The notes under the pieces: generated by a model | What the model was told of the DNA's origin: nothing | The model's input: the letters and a program-made list of their open reading frames with translations, nothing else | Database searches by the model: none | Shown here: positions 33,880-41,375 of the stretch, piece after piece | Layout of the letters: each line of letters begins with the position of its first letter | Position numbering within the stretch: the stretch's first letter is position 1 | Program-made: the position numbers and the translations under genes | Assembly: GCA_902492455.1 (NCBI GenBank) | Contig: CABULH010000014.1 | Location: forward strand, 1-64,000 | Source of the DNA: an uncultured Oscillospiraceae bacterium | Lineage (GTDB): Bacteria > Bacillota > Clostridia > Oscillospirales > Acutalibacteraceae | Length of the DNA stretch: 64,000 bases | Direction of reading: 5' to 3'

Positions 33880-35605
33880 GGTCATCGCCTCCCTTCTGCT
33901 GGGATTCATAGACTTCCCGGTATATCTGGTTGGTCTGCAGCAGCTCTTGGTGGGTTCCCATCCCGTCGATATGGCCGCCTTCCATAACAATGATCTTATC
34001 CGCATCCTGGATGGAGGAGATGCGCTGGGCGATGATGAATTTGGTGGTGTCGGGGATCTCCTCGCGGAATGCCTTGCGGATCATGGCGTCGGTGTGGGTA
34101 TCCACCGCGCTGGTGGAATCATCCAAAATCAGAATTTTTGGCTTTTTCAGCAGCGCCCGGGCGATGCACAGCCGCTGCTTCTGGCCGCCGGAGACATTGG
34201 TTCCTCCCTGCTCGATATAGGTATCATATCCTTCGGGAAAGGTGCGGATAAAGCCGTCCGCCTGGGCCAGGCGGCAGACGCGCTCCAACTCCTCATCAGA
34301 GGCATCCTCACATCCCCAGCGGAGGTTTTCTTTGATGGTGCCGGAAAAAAGCACGTTTTTCTGCAGTACCATAGCCACCTCGCTGCGCAGCGTTTCGATG
34401 TCGTAATCCCGCACATCGATGCCACCCACTGTTACCCGTCCTTCAGACACATCATACAGCCGGGGGATCAGCTGGACCAGTGTGGTTTTGGAACTGCCCG
34501 TACCGCCGATGATCCCTACGGTTTCCCCCGCCTTAATGGACAGCCGGATGCTGCTGAGGCAATCCCGGTCCGCTTCCTTGGAATAGCGGAAGCTGACATC
34601 TTCAAACTCTACCGAACCGTCAGGCACTTCATAAACCGGATCCGGGCCGTTGTGAAGATCGCTTTTTTCCTCCAGCACCTCCACAATCCGTTCCGCGGAG
34701 GCCCGGGAGATGATGATCATGACAAAGATCATGGAGAGCATCATCAGGCTCATCAGAATCTGGGTGGTGTAGGTAATCAGGCTCATCAGCTGGCCGGTGG
34801 TCATGGTTTCAGAAACGATCATGCGGGCGCCGAACCAGGAAATCAGCAGGATACAGGCGTATACCGCCAGCTGCATCAGCGGGCTGTTAAAGGCAAGAAT
34901 CTTTTCCGCCTTGGAAAAATCACGGTAGATGGTTTCCGATACCTTACCGAATTTTTCCTTTTCATGGTCTCCCCGCACATAAGATTTCACCACCCGGATA
35001 CCCCGCAGATTCTCCTGTACCACGCTGTTCAGCTTATCATAGGTGCGGAAAACCCGTTCAAAGATCGGATGCGCCCGGGAGGCGATGAGATACAGTCCCA
35101 GGCCCAGGAATGGAATAACGGCCAGAAAGATCAGGGACAGCCGGGGATTGATGCTGAAAGCCATAAAGAGAGAGAATATCAGCATCACCGGGCAGCGCAC
35201 CGCAATCCGAATGATCATCTGATAGGCGTTCTGCACGTTGGTGACGTCGGTGGTGAGGCGGGTCACGATACTGGCGGAGGAAAATTTATCGATGTTGGAG
35301 AAGGAATACCCCTGCACCGCGTAGAACATATCGTGGCGCAGGTTGCGGGCATACCCTGCCGAAGCGACCGCAGCATACCGTCCAGACAAAGCGCCGAAGA
35401 GGAGAGATACGATGGTGGAAACCACCAGGACAGCGCCGATTTTTAAAATGACGTTCATGTTGCCGGCATTGATGCCGTCGTCAATGAGACTGGCCATCAG
35501 CAGAGGGATCAGAACCTCCATCACCACTTCCATTGAGACAAAGATGGGTGTGAGAATGGAAGCCTTCTTGTATTCACGGATGCTGCGGGCTAAGCGTCGG
35601 ATCAT
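33866..35605 (-). CDS. Heterodimeric ABC exporter subunit, degenerate ATP site
   Basis: The 579-residue half-transporter has six membrane helices followed by an ATPase with Walker A GGTGSSKTT, signature VSGGQKQR and Walker B LILDDSTSAVD, where aspartate replaces the catalytic glutamate. This E-to-D change marks the non-hydrolysing site of heterodimeric exporters such as BmrCD and TM287/288. It lies between the MarR-type gene (81 bases upstream) and the canonical subunit. The export substrate is unknown; drugs or peptides are usual. Confidence 0.92.
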   Translation of the reverse strand: MIRRLARSIREYKKASILTPIFVSMEVVMEVLIPLLMASLIDDGINAGNMNVILKIGAVLVVSTIVSLLFGALSGRYAAVASAGYARNLRHDMFYAVQGYSFSNIDKFSSASIVTRLTTDVTNVQNAYQMIIRIAVRCPVMLIFSLFMAFSINPRLSLIFLAVIPFLGLGLYLIASRAHPIFERVFRTYDKLNSVVQENLRGIRVVKSYVRGDHEKEKFGKVSETIYRDFSKAEKILAFNSPLMQLAVYACILLISWFGARMIVSETMTTGQLMSLITYTTQILMSLMMLSMIFVMIIISRASAERIVEVLEEKSDLHNGPDPVYEVPDGSVEFEDVSFRYSKEADRDCLSSIRLSIKAGETVGIIGGTGSSKTTLVQLIPRLYDVSEGRVTVGGIDVRDYDIETLRSEVAMVLQKNVLFSGTIKENLRWGCEDASDEELERVCRLAQADGFIRTFPEGYDTYIEQGGTNVSGGQKQRLCIARALLKKPKILILDDSTSAVDTHTDAMIRKAFREEIPDTTKFIIAQRISSIQDADKIIVMEGGHIDGMGTHQELLQTNQIYREVYESQQKGGDDHDAA

Positions 35606-35686
35606 ATGGACTCCTTTCTGATTTTATCCCGGCAGGGAATAAAACCTTACGTGTCAATTTTTTGAGGATGATTTGCTGCTGCGCGG

Positions 35687-36121
35687 CTATTCCATATTCT
35701 GGATCATTTTTTTAAGAACACGCCGAAAAACCTCCAGTTCCTCTTTGTCAATGCCTTGGATCAGCTTTTCTTCCGTCCGTTCCCGATCGGCTTCCACCAT
35801 CTTGTGGAGATCCAGTGCCTTTTCTGTCAACACCAACTTTTTCAGCCGGGCGTCGGACTCCACCGGAACCCGATGAATCAAATCGTTTTTTTCCATCAGC
35901 TGCAGGATACCGGTGGCGGTAGAGCGGCGGATGGAAAATTGGGACTCCAGATCCCGTTGATAGATGTCACGATCCCGGTTTTCATACAGATAACCGATGA
36001 CCCAGCCGTGCATACCCGTTAGATTATCCACATACTGTTTGTTACCGTTATCGTCAATAAAACGTTTGATGAGTAAGGACAGGGTTCGGATATCAAACCC
36101 CAAATGTTCTTTGGGAAACAA
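35687..36121 (-). CDS. MarR-family regulator of the ABC exporter
   Basis: The 144-residue protein is a MarR-type winged-helix dimer: IYQRDLESQFSIRRSTATGI as recognition helix region and the wing VPVESDARLKKLVLTEKAL. It heads an operon with the two ABC genes, the usual arrangement for a repressor of its own exporter. A strong consensus promoter and a 16-bp palindrome lie directly upstream. An AAGGAGG ribosome site sits about 8 bases before the start. Confidence 0.93.
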   Translation of the reverse strand: MFPKEHLGFDIRTLSLLIKRFIDDNGNKQYVDNLTGMHGWVIGYLYENRDRDIYQRDLESQFSIRRSTATGILQLMEKNDLIHRVPVESDARLKKLVLTEKALDLHKMVEADRERTEEKLIQGIDKEELEVFRRVLKKMIQNME

Positions 36122-36138
36122 CTTGTTCGCCTCCTTAC

Positions 36139-36154
36139 TGTTAGGTTACTAACA
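36139..36154. promoter_or_regulatory. Likely MarR operator
   Basis: TGTTAG, four bases, CTAACA forms a perfect 16-bp inverted repeat touching the -10 box of the MarR operon promoter, in the position expected for autorepression. Confidence 0.75.
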
Positions 36155-36182
36155 TTATAATGAGGCGGTTGGCAATTGTCAA
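36154..36182 (-). promoter_or_regulatory. Consensus promoter of the MarR-ABC operon
   Basis: Read on the minus strand, TTGACA (36177-36182), a 17-base spacer and TATAAT (36154-36159) match the sigma-A consensus at all twelve positions. Confidence 0.92.
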
Positions 36183-36508
36183 CCGTTATTATCTTAAAAA
36201 AATAAGGAAAGAAATATCAATATATAGTAGTATATGATTGCTTATTATCAAATTATAGTATTTTAATAGAGATTTTACGATGATATTTGTACATAATTGA
36301 TTGTTCTGTATTACATCCACTGTATATAGAGAAATTGTATAGAAATTTTATGATAATAACAACAAGTGGATCGAAAAGTGTGGCATGTATTCACATTATT
36401 TACAAAAACTTCAAGAGTTCCAATTAATGGTGATGAATAAAAGCGTGGGTTTCCTCCTCAATTATGCATTATTCGTGTTGAATTGCTTATATCACCGAAA
36501 ATTAGCCA
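36183..36508. other. AT-rich intergenic region
   Basis: This stretch is far more AT-rich than its surroundings, with no ribosome-bound frame. A 61-codon frame starts at 36385 and runs through the promoter behind it, so it is probably chance. The base composition suggests regulatory DNA or a transferred scrap. Confidence 0.4.
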
Positions 36509-36536
36509 TTGAATTTTGGGACAAATATGCTATAAT
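36509..36536 (+). promoter_or_regulatory. Promoter of the PAS-LuxR gene
   Basis: TTGAAT at 36509-36514, 16 bases and TATAAT at 36531-36536 lie about 100 bases before the start codon. Confidence 0.7.
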
Positions 36537-36564
36537 CTACTTCGACCTTGAGTTAGGAAAATAT

Positions 36565-36579
36565 TGGTAGTTACTACCA
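36565..36579. promoter_or_regulatory. 15-bp palindrome in the LuxR leader
   Basis: TGGTAG, TTA, CTACCA is a perfect inverted repeat just downstream of the predicted start of transcription. It resembles the MarR operator at 36139-36154 (TGnTAG and CTAnCA arms), so it may bind the same or a related regulator. Confidence 0.55.
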
Positions 36580-36637
36580 TGTTTTACTAAATTGGTTTTG
36601 CACGGAGCCCAATTTCCCGAAAGGAGTTGTTGGCGCA

Positions 36638-37999
36638 ATGAACAACGTTATATCCAGATATTTACAGGATGAGGGCGTCGCGGTTTTTGAAAAGAAAGGA
36701 GACGGCAGAACCTATCTTTGTAAAGCTAATGAGCTTAACTGTCGGCTTTTGGGGATTCCGTATCCGGAAAGTCTGGGACGGGATATCCGGCGTTTGTTCG
36801 ATCCGGCATTTGCCGAGCGTGTCTGTCGAACCATCCGGCGGGCTTTAGAGGAAAAAAGAGCATTGAAGTTTCTGCAGCGGCATGAGGACCGAGAGGGGTT
36901 CCGATGGTGGTTGGTTGTAGCGGAGGCAATTCCTGATAGAAGCCGGCGTTTGGTGCGTTTTTCCTCCAGTATGGTGGACGTATCCGCGGGGATGGAAGAG
37001 CCGATCTGTTCGTCGCGGCCGGTGGAGGAGATCCCTTATCAGGCGTTCCTGGAGGGCGCCAGCGATGCGATTATGGGAATTCAACTCCAGGATGAAGGCG
37101 GATTGCGGCTTTTGTATGCCAACAGTCTGTTCCTCAGTTGGGTGAAGCATCCGCTGGCCGATCTGCAGAAAATCAATTTGGAGGAGCTGATGTCACCGGA
37201 TATGCGGCGTTTTTCTCGGGAATTGCTGCGGGAATGCTTGGAACTGCGGCATTCCGTAGAGGGTACCTATCACTGGCAGGCAGACGGAAACGAACGTTTC
37301 TACCATGTCACCCTACGTCCTTTGTACACACGGGATGCTTCCGAACTGCTTGTTTTCATTCAGAATGTGACCGAAACGATTTTGGACAGGCGTAAAAAAG
37401 ATGAGCTTCTTTATGAGTATGAGTGCTATTTTCAGTCTACGGTTAACGGTGTGGGGCTGATACGTCTGGAAGAGGACCTGTCATCATCAATTCTGCGGGC
37501 CAACCCGCCCTTTCACACCTTTCTGACATTTTTGCGCCGGTATCGCGGGGAGGGACGGAACGAACTGATCTTGCGGCAGATTCAAAGGGAGAAGAAAAGG
37601 CTGCAGCTGCAGATTAAGTTGCCGGTGAATGACGAATGCGCCTTGTACTACGATCTTTGTATCATGCCCATTCTTTATGAAGATCGGGTGGAGAAGCTCT
37701 TTATCACCTGTGTGAACACCACCCAATCGATGCAGTTGGCCGGCATAAGGGCGGCACGGCTGACAAAGCGGGAAGAAGAGGTGCTGGGATACATTGTTGC
37801 CGGACAGCCCAATAAAGTCATCGCACTTCAGCTGCACGTTTCCGAGGGCACGGTGAAGCGGTTCGTATCCAATATGTATAAAAAGCTTCATGTCCAATCC
37901 CGCAGCGAACTTATCCGATACTGCCTGGGTGATCAGTATACAGCTATGGCGACTGAAACGCTGCCCAGAGGGCAGTATGTAGACAGTGTAAACAACTAA
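36638..37999 (+). CDS. LuxR-type regulator with PAS-like sensory domains
   Basis: The 453-residue cytoplasmic protein has two or three PAS-like segments (about 5-110, 130-245 and perhaps 255-370, the second ending in FIQNVTETILDRRKK). A C-terminal LuxR/FixJ helix-turn-helix follows at about 383-440: LTKREEEVLGYIVAGQPNK, then VSEGTVKRFVSNMYKKL. No receiver or ATPase domain is present, so it probably senses a small ligand or redox state directly. The start has GAAAGGAG upstream. An operator-like palindrome in its leader suggests regulation of the gene itself. Confidence 0.88.
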   Translation: MNNVISRYLQDEGVAVFEKKGDGRTYLCKANELNCRLLGIPYPESLGRDIRRLFDPAFAERVCRTIRRALEEKRALKFLQRHEDREGFRWWLVVAEAIPDRSRRLVRFSSSMVDVSAGMEEPICSSRPVEEIPYQAFLEGASDAIMGIQLQDEGGLRLLYANSLFLSWVKHPLADLQKINLEELMSPDMRRFSRELLRECLELRHSVEGTYHWQADGNERFYHVTLRPLYTRDASELLVFIQNVTETILDRRKKDELLYEYECYFQSTVNGVGLIRLEEDLSSSILRANPPFHTFLTFLRRYRGEGRNELILRQIQREKKRLQLQIKLPVNDECALYYDLCIMPILYEDRVEKLFITCVNTTQSMQLAGIRAARLTKREEEVLGYIVAGQPNKVIALQLHVSEGTVKRFVSNMYKKLHVQSRSELIRYCLGDQYTAMATETLPRGQYVDSVNN

Positions 38000-38086
38000 A
38001 GTGGTATTGTGCTTTCCCCGTATTCCTTTTATACTATTTGTAATCAATAGGTAAATAGATTTTTGAAGAGTAGGAGTGTACAAATC

Positions 38087-38401
38087 ATGCGATTCTTCAG
38101 CAAAAAACGGCCTGCGGAAAAAGTGACTGTCAAAAAGGTGAAAGGGTATAAGTTGGAGAACAGCAAGATGATCCCCAACTTTGGCGTGTTTGTTTCGGTT
38201 CGGGACCGGAAAACCAAGCAGATCAGCATGGCCGATTTTCTCGATAACTATTCGGATAAACACACGCTGGATCGCGTTATCGAGAAGCTGTTCAGAATCG
38301 ATCCGCATCAGGTGCAGGATATTGTGGACGACATCAAACGCGAGAGGGAACTGGATGAGATGGAGTTGTTGCTGATGGAGGAAAGAACGCAGCAATTCTG
38401 A
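38087..38401 (+). CDS. Small charged protein of unknown function
   Basis: The 104-residue protein is Lys- and Glu-rich, opens with MRFFSKKRPAEKVTVKKVK, and ends with a helical DIVDDIKRERELDEMELLL segment. No signal peptide or known domain is seen. The start at 38087 has AGGAG 10 bases upstream; an earlier in-frame ATG at 38063 has none. It lies 87 bases after the PAS-LuxR gene with no terminator between and may be its target or cotranscribed partner. Confidence 0.65.
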   Translation: MRFFSKKRPAEKVTVKKVKGYKLENSKMIPNFGVFVSVRDRKTKQISMADFLDNYSDKHTLDRVIEKLFRIDPHQVQDIVDDIKRERELDEMELLLMEERTQQF

Positions 38402-38466
38402 AGTCAAACCGAAACACCTACTCTTCGCCATTCGCCGCCTGGAGGAAGCGGCGGAAATGATCATAT

Positions 38467-38515
38467 AAAAATCCGCGGCCAAAGCAGTTTTCTGCTCTAG
38501 CCGCGGATTTTTTTG
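38467..38515. terminator. Bidirectional terminator
   Basis: AAAAATCCGCGGC pairs with GCCGCGGATTTTTTT around an AAGCAG/CTGCT inner stem, between convergent genes. Confidence 0.88.
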
Positions 38516-38533
38516 CGTTCATTGAGGAAAAAT

Positions 38534-38761
38534 TCACTCCCGGAATTCCAGAAGCTTGTGAGGCGCTACGTGGAGCGCCTGGGCGATAGCGAACAAAACG
38601 TCGAGGGAAACCCCCACGCTGGCGACCTCAATTTTGCTCATATGGGTCTGATCAATCCCGATTTTTTCCGCTAAAACCTCTTGGGTATAGCCATTGGATT
38701 TCCGGTAGTAAGCGATATTGAGGCCCAGTTTTCTGTAATACTGCTTGTACTCGATTTTCAT
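38534..38761 (-). CDS. XRE-family helix-turn-helix regulator
   Basis: The 75-residue protein is almost only a Cro/CI domain: LGLNIAYYRKSNGYTQEVLA, then IDQTHMSKIEVASVGVSLDV and AQALHVAPHKLLEF. The start at 38761 has an AGAGGTGA site; the frame upstream has none. It is divergent from an AbrB-type gene across 215 bases, repeating the arrangement at 17.3-18.0 kb with the two genes' strands exchanged. Confidence 0.87.
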   Translation of the reverse strand: MKIEYKQYYRKLGLNIAYYRKSNGYTQEVLAEKIGIDQTHMSKIEVASVGVSLDVLFAIAQALHVAPHKLLEFRE

Positions 38762-38833
38762 CCGCTCACCTCTTCTTTTATTGTACAATGGTTTGAATGG
38801 TAATTTTATAGACTGACAGACCATAAATAATCA

Positions 38834-38862
38834 TTTACAATGCTTATAATGTGCTTTATAAT
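38834..38862 (+). promoter_or_regulatory. Promoter of the second AbrB-type gene
   Basis: TTTACA at 38834-38839, 17 bases and TATAAT at 38857-38862 precede the AbrB-type gene, leaving a leader of about 107 bases. Confidence 0.75.
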
Positions 38863-38976
38863 ATTTGTCAGTGGATATGAATAAGCATATCGGGGATGTA
38901 TTGCGGCGGCGCACCGCATGCCGGGAATCAAGGAGAAAGACGGAGGATCCCCCGTTTGTGAAAGGAGAATACAAGC

Positions 38977-39210
38977 ATGAGAATTGTGAAAAAAATGGAT
39001 GAGATGGGGCGGCTGGTGATTCCCTTAGCCATTCGGGAGGCATTGGGACTTCAGCCAAATGCGGATGTGGTAATGGAATTGGAGGGAAACCGCATCGTAC
39101 TGCAGAACGGCGACAGGCGCTGCCGGATCTGCGGAGGCTGCGAGGAGCTGATCTCTTTTGAAGGGGGACATCTCTGTCGTTCCTGCATCAGAAAGATTCA
39201 TCGTCTGTGA
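38977..39210 (+). CDS. AbrB/SpoVT-type regulator with zinc ribbon
   Basis: The 77-residue protein has the AbrB fold (RIVKKMDEMGRLVIPLAIRE, residues 2-42) and a C-terminal ribbon with CRICGGC and CRSC, likely to bind zinc. It is a paralogue of the protein at 17269-17517 with the same domain order and length. An AAAGGAG site lies 8 bases before the start. It is divergent from an XRE gene. Confidence 0.9.
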   Translation: MRIVKKMDEMGRLVIPLAIREALGLQPNADVVMELEGNRIVLQNGDRRCRICGGCEELISFEGGHLCRSCIRKIHRL

Positions 39211-39248
39211 ATTTCATGATTTCTTCAGAATTATCTCTTCCTGCGGCG

Positions 39249-39277
39249 TGGACAAGAGAGGGACAGCTTGGTATAAT
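39249..39277 (+). promoter_or_regulatory. Promoter of the FmdB-SBP pair
   Basis: TGGACA at 39249-39254, 17 bases and TATAAT at 39272-39277 lie about 60 bases before the FmdB start. Confidence 0.7.
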
Positions 39278-39312
39278 AAAGGGAGGCGGATATGACCGCC
39301 TCCCTTTATTAT
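39273..39312. repeat. 17-bp perfect inverted repeat overlapping a -10 box
   Basis: ATAATAAAGGGAGGCGG at 39273-39289 is matched by its exact reverse complement at 39296-39312 with a 6-base loop. It can end the AbrB transcript, but its left arm also overlaps the TATAAT of the FmdB promoter, so it could be an operator or a 5' hairpin of that message. Confidence 0.75.
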
Positions 39313-39338
39313 CACCATAAACGGAAAGGATGATTCCG

Positions 39339-39560
39339 ATGCCCTTTTATACATTGCTGTGTCGTCAATGCGGCAAACGGTTTGAACAGCTGGCTTCCAT
39401 AAGAGAAAAGGAGAACCATGCTATTGCCTGCCCGGACTGCGGCTCTGCCGACTGTTCCACCGATTATTCCGCCGGAAGTGCCAGTGTGCATTTGTCCGGC
39501 GAAGGAAATGCCTGCCCCCACGCCGGAAGCTGCGGCGGATGCTGCCATGGGGGGCATTGA
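39339..39560 (+). CDS. FmdB-family zinc ribbon protein
   Basis: The 73-residue protein starts MPFYTLLCRQCGKRFEQL, the N-terminal zinc ribbon of the FmdB family, with a second CPDCGSADC pair. It then ends in a Cys/Gly/His-rich tail (CPHAGSCGGCCHGGH). The family function is poorly defined, with formamidase-operon regulation suggested for the founding member. The start at 39339 is 7 bases after AAAGGA; the ATG at 39330 abuts it. The stop overlaps the start of the next gene by 14 bases. Confidence 0.85.
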   Translation: MPFYTLLCRQCGKRFEQLASIREKENHAIACPDCGSADCSTDYSAGSASVHLSGEGNACPHAGSCGGCCHGGH

Positions 39561-41166
39561 GATCATCCGCCGCTGCGCTGCGCTGGCGCTGACTTTTGTG
39601 CTGCTCTCCCTTTCACTTGCCGGCTGTCAAAAGGATACGCCGCTGGGGAAAAGCTTTCGCTTTTCTTTGCCGGCGGAGCCGCGGCAGCTGGACCCTCAGG
39701 TAGCGGTGGATGCCGCCTCTGTGGTGGTGGTGTCCGCTCTGTTCGAAGGGCTCACCCGATTGGATGAGGAGGGGAAAGCCGTGCCGGCAGCGGCGGAATG
39801 GTCCGTCTCTGACGATGGGCTGACCTATACTTTTCACCTCAGAAAATCCAAGTGGAGCAATGGGGAGCTTGTCACGGCGGACGATTTTGTCTTTGGCATG
39901 CAGCGGGCGGTATCGCCGGAAACCGGTTCCGATCTATCTGAGAGACTGTTCGGCATTCAGGGAGCCCGGGAGATCAACGCCGGTCAGCTTCCGGCAGAAG
40001 AATTGGGGGTCCGGGCGGTGGATGACAGCACCCTGGTTATTACCCTGACGGAAGCGGATGCCGGATTTCCGGAGAAGGCGGCCGGTACGCCCTTTTTCCC
40101 TTGCAGCCGCCAATTTTTTGAAAGTACGGGCGGCCGTTATGGCTTGGAAGCGGAGTATCTGCTCACCAACGGCCCCTTCTCCTTGGAGAATTGGGCTCAC
40201 GGCCAATCGCTGCGGCTGACGAAGGCAGAGGGGTATCATGAGCAGGATGACGTTTATCCGGCTGTGGTGCGATATATTATCGGCGGATCGGCAGATCCCC
40301 TGGCCGCTTTGAAGGAAGGCGGGCTGGATGCTGCGGAGCTGACTCCCGAACAGGCGGCGGAGGCCCGGGATGCGGGCATGCGGGTGGTGGAACTGGAGGA
40401 TACGATTCAGATGCTCTGGCTGAATAATTCGGTAAAGGCGCTGTCCTCCGCGAAAATCCGTGCCGCTCTGCGGGACGGGCTGGAATGGAATGCGATAATG
40501 GAGCAGGTGGACAGGACGGTTTATAGCCCGGCGGCCGGCTATATTGCTCCTGACGCGGTGGTAGAGGGGAACGAAAAATATCGGATTGCCGCAAACGCCC
40601 GCGGCTTTTCCACCAACCGGGCTGCCGCTGTTGAAAAGTTGGCAGAAGGGCTGGCGGAAAAGGAACTGAAAACGATGCCCCGCTTCACCGTGCTGTGCGC
40701 CGATGATGCCTACAGCCAGCGAATTGCGCTTTATGTGATCCAGTCCTGGCAGAAAAATTTGGATGTCTATGCTGAACTGCAGCCCCTATCCGCTTCCGAA
40801 CTCACTGCTCGGGTAGCGGTGGGAAATTATCAAATTGCCATCTCTTCCTCCATGGCGCCCGGTACGTCGGCTATGGAGGCGCTGGGGATGTATACCAGTA
40901 CCGCGTCCAAAGGAAATTGGGCCCGTTTCAGCAGTGAAGAATACGACGCGCTGTTCACCCGATTGCAGACAGGCGGAAGCGGCCGGGAAGAGCTGGATCA
41001 GCTGGAAGAAAAGCTGATGGAGCTTTGTCCTTCTATCCCTCTGACCTTTCAGCGCCGCTATATGGGAATTCCGGCGGCGGTCAGCGGATTGATCATCCGT
41101 CCCTTCGGCGGAGGTGCTTACGGCGCGCCGGTGGATTTCCGCCATGCGGGCAAAAGCGGGGATTGA
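39547..41166 (+). CDS. Oligopeptide-type solute-binding lipoprotein (family 5)
   Basis: The 539-residue lipoprotein (lipobox LSLSLAGC, cysteine near 26) has the DppA/OppA-like fold: LPAEPRQLDPQVAVDAASVV, LFEGLTRLDEEGK, YTFHLRKSKWSNGELVTADDFV and TNGPFSLENW. It would capture peptides or related ligands outside the membrane, but no permease or ATPase genes are nearby. It overlaps the FmdB gene by 14 bases and has only a weak site of its own, so translation probably depends on the upstream gene. Confidence 0.88.
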   Translation: MGGIEIIRRCAALALTFVLLSLSLAGCQKDTPLGKSFRFSLPAEPRQLDPQVAVDAASVVVVSALFEGLTRLDEEGKAVPAAAEWSVSDDGLTYTFHLRKSKWSNGELVTADDFVFGMQRAVSPETGSDLSERLFGIQGAREINAGQLPAEELGVRAVDDSTLVITLTEADAGFPEKAAGTPFFPCSRQFFESTGGRYGLEAEYLLTNGPFSLENWAHGQSLRLTKAEGYHEQDDVYPAVVRYIIGGSADPLAALKEGGLDAAELTPEQAAEARDAGMRVVELEDTIQMLWLNNSVKALSSAKIRAALRDGLEWNAIMEQVDRTVYSPAAGYIAPDAVVEGNEKYRIAANARGFSTNRAAAVEKLAEGLAEKELKTMPRFTVLCADDAYSQRIALYVIQSWQKNLDVYAELQPLSASELTARVAVGNYQIAISSSMAPGTSAMEALGMYTSTASKGNWARFSSEEYDALFTRLQTGGSGREELDQLEEKLMELCPSIPLTFQRRYMGIPAAVSGLIIRPFGGGAYGAPVDFRHAGKSGD

Positions 41167-41170
41167 ATTC

Positions 41171-41200
41171 TTGCATCCGGCGACGCTTTTATGCTATAAT
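41171..41200 (+). promoter_or_regulatory. Promoter of icd
   Basis: TTGCAT at 41171-41176, 18 bases and TATAAT at 41195-41200 precede icd, giving a leader of about 168 bases in which no known element was recognised. Confidence 0.7.
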
Positions 41201-41375
41201 GGGCCCAGTCCGGAATTGTCATCCAACGGTGTCATTTCAGCAGCTGTGCCCCGGCGCTTGCCTCAGGCGGCCCGGCGGGACTGCAGCGGTATGAATAAAG
41301 CAACAAATTCGGCTGGGATGCGGCCGGTATATAAGCGCCCCCGGAGGGCGGCGCGGGAAGGCTTGGTGAGGACCA

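Noticed and set aside
33806..35446. 546-codon plus-strand open frame opposite the ABC exporter gene
   Set aside because: Antisense shadow of a gene with Walker and signature motifs.
36385..36570. 61-codon frame in the AT-rich gap before the LuxR gene
   Set aside because: It has no ribosome site and runs through a good promoter; kept only as background.
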